Assembly (NCBI RefSeq): GCF_934725225.1
Contig: NZ_CAKVAM010000007.1
Location: 1 to 64,000 of the forward strand
Source: an uncultured Treponema sp.
Lineage (GTDB): Bacteria > Spirochaetota > Spirochaetia > Treponematales > Treponemataceae
Length of the DNA: 64,000 nt
Direction of reading: 5' to 3'
Of this stretch, positions 57,762 to 64,000 are shown in pieces; within the stretch, counting starts at the first letter, position 1, and every line of letters starts with the position of its first letter. A program made the position numbers and the translations under genes. The notes beneath the pieces are model-generated. The model searched no databases. It had not been told where the DNA came from and saw only the letters and a list, made by a program, of their open reading frames with translations.

Positions 57762-59111
57762 ATGGCGAAAAAATCTGTTGTTTACAAATGCTCAAAGTGC
57801 GGCTACACGCAACCTGCCTGGCTTGGAAGATGTCCTGAATGCGGCGAATGGAATTCCCTTGAAGAATGTATTTTGGATTCAAATGCTCCAAAGTCGTCTT
57901 TAAAATCTGACGGAACAGTTTTAAAAGCAAAGCCAGTTCCAATGCAAAAAGTTTCGCAGCAAAATAATTCACGGATTTCAACTGGCAACGAGGAATTTGA
58001 CCGAGTGCTTGGCGGCGGAGCTACAAAACGCAGCGCAATTCTTGTCGGCGGCGAACCCGGAATCGGAAAGTCAACACTCCTTTTGCAGGCGGCGGCAAGT
58101 CTTCTTCCCAAAGGAAAAATTCTTTACGTCAGCGGAGAAGAATCAGCAGGACAAATAAAAAGCCGCGCAAACCGCTTGAACCTTGAAGCTGGCTCTTTGG
58201 AAATTCTATGCACAATGCGCCTTGAAGACATTCTTGATGCGCTTGACTCGCTGAATCCTCTGGTCGTCATTGTGGATTCGATTCAGACTGTTTATTCCGT
58301 GGAAGCAGGACTTGTGCCGGGAACTATAACGCAGCTGAAATATTGCAGCAACGAACTGATTGGCTGGGTAAAAGAAAGAGACAGCGTTTTGTTTATGACC
58401 GCTCATGTTACAAAGGACGGAAACATTGCCGGGCCAAAAAGCCTTGAGCACATGGTTGACACAGTTTTGTCTTTTGAACGGACGAACGATGAAGTTAGAT
58501 TTCTGCGTGCGCAAAAAAACAGATTTGGTTCTGTTGATGAGCTTGGACTTTTTGAAATGGATGAAAAAGGCCTCAAGTGCGTTGCAGATCCAAGTTCGCT
58601 TTTTATAACCCGAAGAAAAAAAGAAACTCCGGCTGGAATTGCCTGCGCCAGTGTTTTTGAAGGAAGCCGAGTTTTCATTGTTGAAATTCAGGCGTTGACT
58701 GTTCCGGCAAAGGCGGCTGTAAACCGTGTTTATTCAGAAAAAATCGATTCTGCGAGAGTGAGCAGAGTTGCCGCGGTTCTTGAAAAAAGGATTGGGATAA
58801 AATTCAGCGATCAGGATATTTATATAAATGTTGCCGGCGGAATAAGACTTTCAGAAAGCGCGATTGACGGAGCTTTGGCGGCAGCACTTTATTCAGCAAG
58901 AACAGACATTTCGCTCCCGGAAAAAACTGCGATTGTGGGAGAAATAAGCCTTGCCGGTGAAATCCGCCCTGTTACAAAACAAAAGCAAAGAATAAAAGCT
59001 GCGCGTGATCTTGGTTTTCAGAAATTTATTGTTCCTGAATCCGAAGCCGGAGCAACTCAAGTAGAAACTATAAAAGACCTTATAAAATGCCTTTTTGCGG
59101 AAAGTAAATAG
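57762..59111 (+). CDS. radA: DNA repair protein RadA
   Basis: RadA, a RecA-like branch-migration motor that helps process recombination intermediates. The 449-residue protein has the N-terminal zinc finger CSKCG-x10-CPECG (residues 9-26), Walker A GGEPGIGKST near 99, the RadA-specific KNRFGSVDELG motif near 247, and a C-terminal Lon-protease-like domain (ADGALAAALYSA-like IDGALAAALYSART near 370). The frame is open from 57732, but the ATG at 57762 starts directly before the zinc finger, as in other RadA proteins, with GGA upstream. A TATAGT box at 57747-57752 predicts a very short leader. Confidence 0.96.
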   Translation: MAKKSVVYKCSKCGYTQPAWLGRCPECGEWNSLEECILDSNAPKSSLKSDGTVLKAKPVPMQKVSQQNNSRISTGNEEFDRVLGGGATKRSAILVGGEPGIGKSTLLLQAAASLLPKGKILYVSGEESAGQIKSRANRLNLEAGSLEILCTMRLEDILDALDSLNPLVVIVDSIQTVYSVEAGLVPGTITQLKYCSNELIGWVKERDSVLFMTAHVTKDGNIAGPKSLEHMVDTVLSFERTNDEVRFLRAQKNRFGSVDELGLFEMDEKGLKCVADPSSLFITRRKKETPAGIACASVFEGSRVFIVEIQALTVPAKAAVNRVYSEKIDSARVSRVAAVLEKRIGIKFSDQDIYINVAGGIRLSESAIDGALAAALYSARTDISLPEKTAIVGEISLAGEIRPVTKQKQRIKAARDLGFQKFIVPESEAGATQVETIKDLIKCLFAESK

Positions 59112-59138
59112 CCCGAATTTCGAGTCTTAGAGAAGTTT

Positions 59139-59270
59139 GGGCTAAATAAAAGAATTTTCCTTGAGTAAATACGTTATTTTCCATTGGCAAATAGCTTATT
59201 TACCTTAGGAAAATAGTCTATTTACCACAGGTAAATATATTGTTTACCTAGGGTAAATAGACTGTTTGCC
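59139..59270. repeat. 22-base-period degenerate dyad array B
   Basis: Six adjacent 22-base units with no indels (59139, 59161, 59183, 59205, 59227, 59249). Each ends TTTTCC or TTTACC/TTTGCC and contains (G)TAAATAnnnTATTT, a dyad of GGTAAATA and TATTTACC around three bases. The sequence differs from array A at 45001, but period, dyad layout and absence of indels are the same. It lies between the convergent radA and pheS genes. Confidence 0.8.
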
Positions 59271-59334
59271 TGTAAAAAATGCTTTTTTTGATTTATTTTT
59301 TTTACCTACTTGCTAGTTCCTTAGGCTATATAAT

Positions 59335-59364
59335 AAAAAATCCTTCAGTTTTGCCTGAAGGATT
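59335..59364 (-). terminator. Terminator of pheS
   Basis: On the minus strand AATCCTTCAG, a six-base loop and CTGAAGGATT run into TTTTTT. The perfect stem lies 19 bases after the pheS stop. Confidence 0.9.
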
Positions 59365-59382
59365 ACTTTGCAATTATTAAAA

Positions 59383-60987
59383 CTAGAACTTTGCTTTTCT
59401 AAGTCTTACTTTTTCTATGTCTTCGCAGAAAAGCTCGCGCAAATCGTTAAGTCCCAAAGCCATCAAAGCCATTCGGTCAATTCCGATTCCCCAAGCAAGA
59501 ACAGGAACATCAACGCCCATTGCCTTTGTAACTTCCGGTCTGAAAATTCCCGAACCGCCAAGCTCAAACCAGCCAAGTTTCGGATGCTTTATGTGAACTT
59601 CAATTGAAGGCTCTGTGAACGGGAAATAGCCCGGCACATATTTTACATCTGTTGCGCCTGCAATTTCCACCGCGAACATTTCAAGGAATCCAAGAAGTGT
59701 CTTTAAATTTACTTCTTCTCCAAGAACAATTCCTTCTGTCTGGTAAAAGTCGCTCAAATGAGTTGCGTCAACTTTATCATAGCGGAAACATCTTGCAATT
59801 CCAAAATACTTTCCAGGAACTTCTGCCTTGTGAAGCTGATGCGCAGAAAGAACTGTTCCCTGGCTTCTCATAATCAGGCGGCGTGTAAATTCGTTGTCGA
59901 AGTTGTAGTTCCAGCCGCGGCTTCCTGTGTTTCCACCGTTTCTGTGGACTGCCGCAACATTTGAAAGATACGGCTCTTCAATTGATTTTGCGTGCGTCGG
60001 ATATTTCAATCTGTAAACATCGTGAATATCGCGCGCCGCATGGAACTGAGGCATAAACAAAGCGTCTCCGTTCCAGAATTCAGTTTCTACAAGCGGACCG
60101 TCAAATTCCTGAAATCCGAGCGAGCAAAGTTTGTCCTTTACTGACTCCAAAAACTGAACATAAGGATTTGTGCGCCCCGGAATTATTCGTGCCGGCGGAA
60201 TTGAAATATTGTATCCGCGGAAAGTTCCTTTTTTCCATTCACCTGAAGCAAGCATTGACGGAGTTATTTCTCCAATTTCATTTCCTGTGATTCCTGAATT
60301 TCTAAGAGCATCAGCCACGCCTTTAAATGCTTCTGTAAGTTTATAAATTACAGTTTCGCGTTCAATTGTTTTAAATGGTGTTTCTGAAATTCCGCGTTTT
60401 TTTGTAAGTCCGCCCATTATTTCAATTTCGGACTTTGTAAGATTTGCGGCATCAAGCTGGCAGTTTTCCGCTTCGGAAGCTTTTTTTATAAGTGATTTTG
60501 CAACTGCGAATCTTTCTGGAATCGGCGCGCCTGTGTATTCAGCTTTTTTTTCTGCATTCATGGCAAGAACATTGTCCTTGCTAAGTGAACCGAATGCCGA
60601 GCCAACATCTTTGTTTTCAATTCCAAGGGCAGTTGCAATTTCCGGCAGACGCTTTGGACCGTTTTCCTTCAAATAAGAAACGATTCTTTCTTCTGCAAAA
60701 CCGTCTTTAAAAATCTTGCGGCCAAAATCTGTAAGCTCAAAATATGTGTGCGGAGTTCGGGAAGTTTCTGCCAAAAGTTTTTTTCCGGCAAGCCAGCTGA
60801 ACGCCTGATTTGCGTGGCCTTCCTTGTATCCCAATTCAGTCTGAAGCCTTGTTGAAGTAAGCTCGTCTTTTAAGCTGTAGTGAAGAAGAACTTTTGTTTC
60901 AAGCGGATGAAGATTTTTAATTAAAGTTTTTAAGTCTGCCAATTTTATATGCACCAAAAAATTCCGGCTGCAAAACCTGTACTGCAA
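59383..60987 (-). CDS. pheS: Phenylalanine-tRNA ligase alpha subunit, archaeal/eukaryotic type
   Basis: The alpha subunit charges tRNA-Phe with phenylalanine together with PheT. The C-terminal class II catalytic core is clear: GFQEFDGPLVETEFWNGDALFMPQFHAARD near residue 305, ITRRLIMRSQGTVLSAHQL-like RLIMRSQGTVLSAHQL near 375, KYFGIARCFRYDKVDATHLSDFYQTEG near 395, and the C-terminal GIGIDRMALMALGLNDLRE (motif 3). With 534 residues and three winged-helix-like N-terminal repeats it is of the archaeal/eukaryotic type, unlike the roughly 340-residue bacterial form. The first codons are uncertain: the frame starts with TTG at 60987, but VHIKLADLKTLIKNLHPLE looks like the true N-terminus, so a GTG or TTG about 36-50 bases in may be used. 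Confidence 0.95.
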   Translation of the reverse strand: MQYRFCSRNFLVHIKLADLKTLIKNLHPLETKVLLHYSLKDELTSTRLQTELGYKEGHANQAFSWLAGKKLLAETSRTPHTYFELTDFGRKIFKDGFAEERIVSYLKENGPKRLPEIATALGIENKDVGSAFGSLSKDNVLAMNAEKKAEYTGAPIPERFAVAKSLIKKASEAENCQLDAANLTKSEIEIMGGLTKKRGISETPFKTIERETVIYKLTEAFKGVADALRNSGITGNEIGEITPSMLASGEWKKGTFRGYNISIPPARIIPGRTNPYVQFLESVKDKLCSLGFQEFDGPLVETEFWNGDALFMPQFHAARDIHDVYRLKYPTHAKSIEEPYLSNVAAVHRNGGNTGSRGWNYNFDNEFTRRLIMRSQGTVLSAHQLHKAEVPGKYFGIARCFRYDKVDATHLSDFYQTEGIVLGEEVNLKTLLGFLEMFAVEIAGATDVKYVPGYFPFTEPSIEVHIKHPKLGWFELGGSGIFRPEVTKAMGVDVPVLAWGIGIDRMALMALGLNDLRELFCEDIEKVRLRKAKF

Positions 60988-61044
60988 ACCGGAGCAAAAT
61001 GAAAATCACCTAACAGGCAAGTGAAAATAACTGTTCAGCAAAAA

Positions 61045-61479
61045 TTATTTTGTAAAGATAACTTTTGAAGTGTATGTTGCCATTCTTACGCCTTTGTCAT
61101 CTTTGAAATATTTTTTTCTGTCTTTCTGCGCGTAAGTATAATGCTTGAACTGATTCTGCACGGCAAAATCTTCATAAACTGCAATTGCAACATTCATTGC
61201 TTCGCCCAAATCAAAGCTGGACTGCATACAAGTATAAGTGAAAATAACTTCGCCAGTGAGCGGAGTAAATTCAAGCTGGAGAGTTACACTTTTAGCTTTT
61301 GGATGCAAGCTAGAATATTTGTCTTCTATAGGAAGAATTTTTGTTTTTGTATCCGCATAGCTGTTTGCGGCTTCCAATGGATCTAAAGCCATTTTAGTTT
61401 CTAATGATTCTTCCTCTTGTGCAAAAACTGTTCCTGCTGCAAGCATAATTGCTGTTGCCAATATAAATATCTTTTTCAT
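61045..61479 (-). CDS. Hypothetical exported protein
   Basis: A 144-residue protein with signal peptide MKKIFILATAIMLAAGTVFA (cleavage near residue 20) and an acidic start of the mature part. The body contains YSSLHPKAKSVTLQLEFTPLTGEVIFTYTCMQSSF and ends in DDKGVRMATYTSKVIFTK. I recognise no family. The frame is open to 61506, but GGAGG nine bases before the ATG at 61479 defines the start. It follows the next exported protein on the minus strand with a 23-base gap, so they are probably co-transcribed with the rhomboid and GGDEF genes. Confidence 0.75.
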   Translation of the reverse strand: MKKIFILATAIMLAAGTVFAQEEESLETKMALDPLEAANSYADTKTKILPIEDKYSSLHPKAKSVTLQLEFTPLTGEVIFTYTCMQSSFDLGEAMNVAIAVYEDFAVQNQFKHYTYAQKDRKKYFKDDKGVRMATYTSKVIFTK

Positions 61480-61502
61480 GCGATACCTCCTTTCAAGTAG
61501 CG

Positions 61503-62231
61503 TCAATAGTAAGTATACGGAACTATTCTATCAGTTTCCAAGAAAAAATCAAGGTCAACTTCATAGCGTCCGTTTTTTATGAAAATTCTTGGGTCGCGGA
61601 TTAAAAGCAAAGTCCCGGAAATTTCCTTGGGCTTGTTTTTTTCCATTGTGCGCCAATATTCTCTTACTGCATTTTTCGCCGCATTGCTGCACGCCTGCTT
61701 TATTCCTTCAAATCCGTCTTGAACCGAAGCTGAACCGCAGCCTTTTACTTTTGGGTGAATTATAGAAGTCCATCTTTTGTATTCGAGTTGCTGGGCTGAA
61801 GTTCTGTCGCAGTAAACCCAGCTTAAAAGTTTTCCGTCTTTGGGAACTGGATTGTGATATTCAAGGCGATTTATAGAAGAATCAAATTTTCTGACTTCGG
61901 AAAATTCCCAGTATTCCTGAACTCCGCGTTTTTTGTCATAAGGCGTGTAGTCAAAATTCCAGCCGTACAAAAGTCCTTCCATTAAAAAAGGCGCAACTTG
62001 CTTTGTCCTCTCAATTGCAAATCCGTAAAGTTTTTCAAAGTCGGATTTTTCTTCCTGCTTGGAAAATTTTTGCTCCTGAACTGAATTTTCTTCTTCAAAT
62101 TTTCCGGGGAAAGAATCCAGTTCCGCCCAAACCTGAATTCTAATCTGCTCATTCTGCAGCGGAGCCTGGCAAAAAATATTCAAGCTGAATAAAAACAGAA
62201 CGCAAAAAAAAAGCGGCTTTTTTATCTCCAT
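61503..62231 (-). CDS. Hypothetical exported protein
   Basis: A 242-residue protein with a signal peptide (IKKPLFFCVLFLFSLNIFCQ; cleavage near Phe-Cys-Gln). The mature part is mixed, with EQIRIQVWAELDSFPGKFEE at its start and NAVREYWRTMEKNKPKEISGTLLLIRDPRIFIKNGRYEVDLDFFLE near the end. No domain is recognised. The frame is open to 62288, but the ATG at 62231 overlaps the last codons of the rhomboid gene by ten bases and gives the cleanest signal peptide. The overlap implies translational coupling with the protease gene, suggesting but not proving a joint envelope role. Confidence 0.75.
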   Translation of the reverse strand: MEIKKPLFFCVLFLFSLNIFCQAPLQNEQIRIQVWAELDSFPGKFEEENSVQEQKFSKQEEKSDFEKLYGFAIERTKQVAPFLMEGLLYGWNFDYTPYDKKRGVQEYWEFSEVRKFDSSINRLEYHNPVPKDGKLLSWVYCDRTSAQQLEYKRWTSIIHPKVKGCGSASVQDGFEGIKQACSNAAKNAVREYWRTMEKNKPKEISGTLLLIRDPRIFIKNGRYEVDLDFFLETDRIVPYTYY

Positions 62232-62845
62232 GCGTCTTTCCATACTTTTAAAGGATGAATTCCCATTCTTGCAATAAAGTAAATCCAAGCGACAGCGAAT
62301 CCTGCCAAATGCGCAAGATGTGCAATTCCTGAACCGCCTGAAATTTGGCTTATAATTTCAATCAGCGCATAAACAAAAACAAGTAGCGGTGCAGCCACTG
62401 GAATTATTCCCCAAATATAAATCACATTCCGCGGAAAAATAACGGCATAGGCAAAAAGCAGCGCGTAAACAGCTCCGCTCGCGCCCACAAGAAGAACAGT
62501 GATTCCAAGAAGACGGTACAAAACCGTAGAAATAATTCCGTCAAGAATTCCGCACAAAAAATAAAAAAGCAGAAATTCCTTAGAGCCAACCGCACGTTCA
62601 ACGGAAATTCCAAAGAAAAACAAAGCCAGCATATTAAAAAGAATGTGGCTCCAGCCTGAATGCACAAAAAGATAAGTAAGCGGCTGCCAATAATAATGAA
62701 GCAAAATTCCAAAATACGACATTCCAAGATAAACTTGAAGCCGCGGAAAAATCATTGTCAAGAAAAAAACAATCAGATTTAAAGCAATTATTATAGAGGT
62801 TGCGTTAAAAAAAGTGTAGCGGAAAGGTTTGCGGATTATGTTCAT
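62222..62845 (-). CDS. Rhomboid-family intramembrane serine protease
   Basis: A 207-residue protease of the rhomboid family, which cuts substrates within the membrane. Six spans are visible. The active-site Ser is in GASGAVYALLFAYA near residue 118, and the catalytic His is in GIAHLAHLAGFAVAWIY near 175. The upstream HSGWSHILFNMLALFFFGISVERAVG near 61 carries the oxyanion His and Asn and the L1-loop segment. All key residues are present, so it should be active. It starts four bases before the stop of the GGDEF gene upstream (overlap ATGA), so the two are coupled. Confidence 0.93.
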   Translation of the reverse strand: MNIIRKPFRYTFFNATSIIIALNLIVFFLTMIFPRLQVYLGMSYFGILLHYYWQPLTYLFVHSGWSHILFNMLALFFFGISVERAVGSKEFLLFYFLCGILDGIISTVLYRLLGITVLLVGASGAVYALLFAYAVIFPRNVIYIWGIIPVAAPLLVFVYALIEIISQISGGSGIAHLAHLAGFAVAWIYFIARMGIHPLKVWKDAWR

Positions 62846-63999
62846 GAATTTGTTTTTTCTAAAATGGATTCTGTTTCTTTTGCGGAATTTTCATTTTGAG
62901 AAGAAGGATCAAAAACTGTAACTCTGTTTCTTCCAGTTCTTTTAGAAACGTAAAGAGCTTTGTCTGCCTGGTCCACTAAAACTTTTGCAGAGCGCACAGG
63001 ATTTGTTTCCACATTGAAAACAGAAATTCCGCCGGAAATTGTAATCTGCATATTGTGGCCTTCATAGAAAACTGTTGTCTGCTCAATCCGTTTTCTTATG
63101 CGTTCTGCAACAAGCATCGCCTCATCTTTTCCGGCATTGCACAAAAGAACTGTAAATTCTTCTCCGCCGTATCTTGAAGCAAGGTCTCCTTCCCTGATGC
63201 TGTCGCTTATAATTTCCGCAACTTTTTTTAGAACATAATCTCCGCAGGCGTGTCCGTAAGTGTCGTTGAACTTCTTAAAGAAATCGATGTCGAACATTAT
63301 AACGCTTAGTGTCTGCTCGTTCGAAAAGGCTGAATCAAGCTTGTCTTCAAGAATATTATAAAAGTAAAATTTAAGTCGAAGCTTTGTCATCATGTCAGTT
63401 GTGGACTGGTCAATCAAAGACGCATTATGAACCGCAACCGAAGCAAGAGAAGCAATTGTTTGAATTTCGTTTCGCTCATAAGTTGTGTAGTCGGCGGAAA
63501 GATTTTCCACGAAAATCCGCTCGCCCATAACAAGAATTCCGTTCAAGTGATTTTTCAGCATAAGCGGAACTATCAGCGACGGATTCAGCGACTCTATAAC
63601 TTTTATTTCTTGAGATTCCGGGAATTTTTCAGAAAGCTCGCGCAAGTCAAAAACGGCTGAAGAGCTGGACAAAAATTCAATTAGCGGAGAATCTATGCTG
63701 ATTTTGTATTCGATTGTCGGGTCTATTGCGATTCCCGAATAATTTTCTGAAAGCTTAAAATATTCGCTGCCGAATTCTTCTGAAATAAAAAGCCCAGCTC
63801 CTGTAACGCGCATCTGAGCCATCGCCACATAAAGAATCGATTCAATGAGCGGAGAAAATTCGATTGTTGAACAAAATGACTTTGAAATTTCAAGCATCTG
63901 CTGTAAATCGTAAATATGCTTTTCAAACTCGGCAATGACTTGTTTTTCTTTTGCCGCTGGAGTTTGAGTCTTTGCAGAAACCGCTTTCTTTTTAGCCAT
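62842..63999 (-). CDS. GAF-GGDEF diguanylate cyclase
   Basis: A 385-residue soluble protein that makes cyclic di-GMP. A basic, Ala/Lys-rich N-terminus and short coiled coil lead to a GAF sensor domain (about residues 30-190). The GGDEF domain follows with MFDIDFFKKFNDTYGHACGDYVLKK near 235 and the active-site GGEEF in SRYGGEEFTVLL near 280. An I-site Arg-Glu-Gly-Asp lies five residues before the GGEEF, so product inhibition is expected. The start codon at 63999 is one base from the window edge, so its ribosome site and promoter are not visible and an upstream start cannot be excluded. It heads a run of coupled genes down to 61045. Confidence 0.93.
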   Translation of the reverse strand: MAKKKAVSAKTQTPAAKEKQVIAEFEKHIYDLQQMLEISKSFCSTIEFSPLIESILYVAMAQMRVTGAGLFISEEFGSEYFKLSENYSGIAIDPTIEYKISIDSPLIEFLSSSSAVFDLRELSEKFPESQEIKVIESLNPSLIVPLMLKNHLNGILVMGERIFVENLSADYTTYERNEIQTIASLASVAVHNASLIDQSTTDMMTKLRLKFYFYNILEDKLDSAFSNEQTLSVIMFDIDFFKKFNDTYGHACGDYVLKKVAEIISDSIREGDLASRYGGEEFTVLLCNAGKDEAMLVAERIRKRIEQTTVFYEGHNMQITISGGISVFNVETNPVRSAKVLVDQADKALYVSKRTGRNRVTVFDPSSQNENSAKETESILEKTNS

Positions 64000-64000
64000 T

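Noticed and set aside
57643..57981. 113-codon N-terminal extension of pgsA
   Set aside because: It covers the pgsA and radA promoters and has no family similarity; the signature start NKFTLSR follows the ATG at 57642.
59139..59270. CRISPR array or rho-independent terminator series
   Set aside because: No constant repeat/spacer structure, AT-rich stems and no T-runs after each unit.

Overview
ORGANISM. The window is about 40% GC and fits a fermentative, motile Treponema, probably a gut-associated species. The genus-level evidence is a 286-residue FlaB-type core flagellin behind a sigma-28-like promoter, an archaeal/eukaryotic-type PheS, many spirochaete-style lipoproteins with short lipoboxes, and several conserved proteins I can place only as treponemal-looking hypotheticals. 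I cannot fix the species. LAYOUT. (1) 1-10.6 kb: 3' part of a 5S rRNA, an acyltransferase, two cell-envelope genes, a minus-strand run (AraC-type regulator, coaBC, mscS-type channel, two lipoproteins), a zinc-ribbon membrane protein and flaB. (2) 10.6-20.6 kb: a pentose module, apparently for L-arabinose, with an AraC regulator, a YtfQRT-YjfF-like ABC importer, an FGGY kinase, an AraD-type epimerase and an isomerase of the fucose/arabinose family. (3) 20.7-28.6 kb: a lipoprotein gene behind a promoter that contains a G8 tract, a CHASE2-adenylate cyclase, and a divergent envelope operon ending in a FecR-domain protein with a repetitive Ser/Gly linker. (4) 28.6-36 kb: a phosphoesterase, a three-domain ECF transporter fusion, an anion-type transporter, a lipoprotein binding protein and an aminotransferase. 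(5) 36-44.8 kb: enolase, a ChvE-GguA-GguB sugar importer, hemolysin III, SlyX and a beta-CASP RNA nuclease. (6) 44.8-51.2 kb, the accessory region: two convergent porin-like genes that begin with the same 116-bp sequence in inverted orientation, an Rpn-type nuclease gene between them, a frameshifted hicB, an IS110 element with a probable bridge RNA, and several repeat arrays. (7) 51.2-64 kb: DUF2804, a large hypothetical, thyX, small membrane and exported proteins, pgsA, radA, pheS, a rhomboid protease and a GGDEF cyclase. HOW IT WORKS TOGETHER. Two sugar importers feed glycolysis, represented here by enolase. In both importer operons an intrinsic terminator-like hairpin sits between the binding-protein gene and the ATPase gene, which should make binding protein in excess. 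Two second-messenger enzymes (cAMP and c-di-GMP) sit beside envelope genes. Several genes have near-consensus promoters whose -10 box lies only 4-9 nt from the start codon, which predicts leaderless mRNAs. MOST INTERESTING. The G8 tract inside a -35/-10 spacer looks like a phase-variation switch. The inverted porin pair around an Rpn nuclease looks like a potential invertible locus. Two intergenic arrays share an exact 22-nt period but not sequence. The IS110 leader shows a two-loop bridge-RNA architecture. All functional statements rest on reading motifs by eye; no database search was run.
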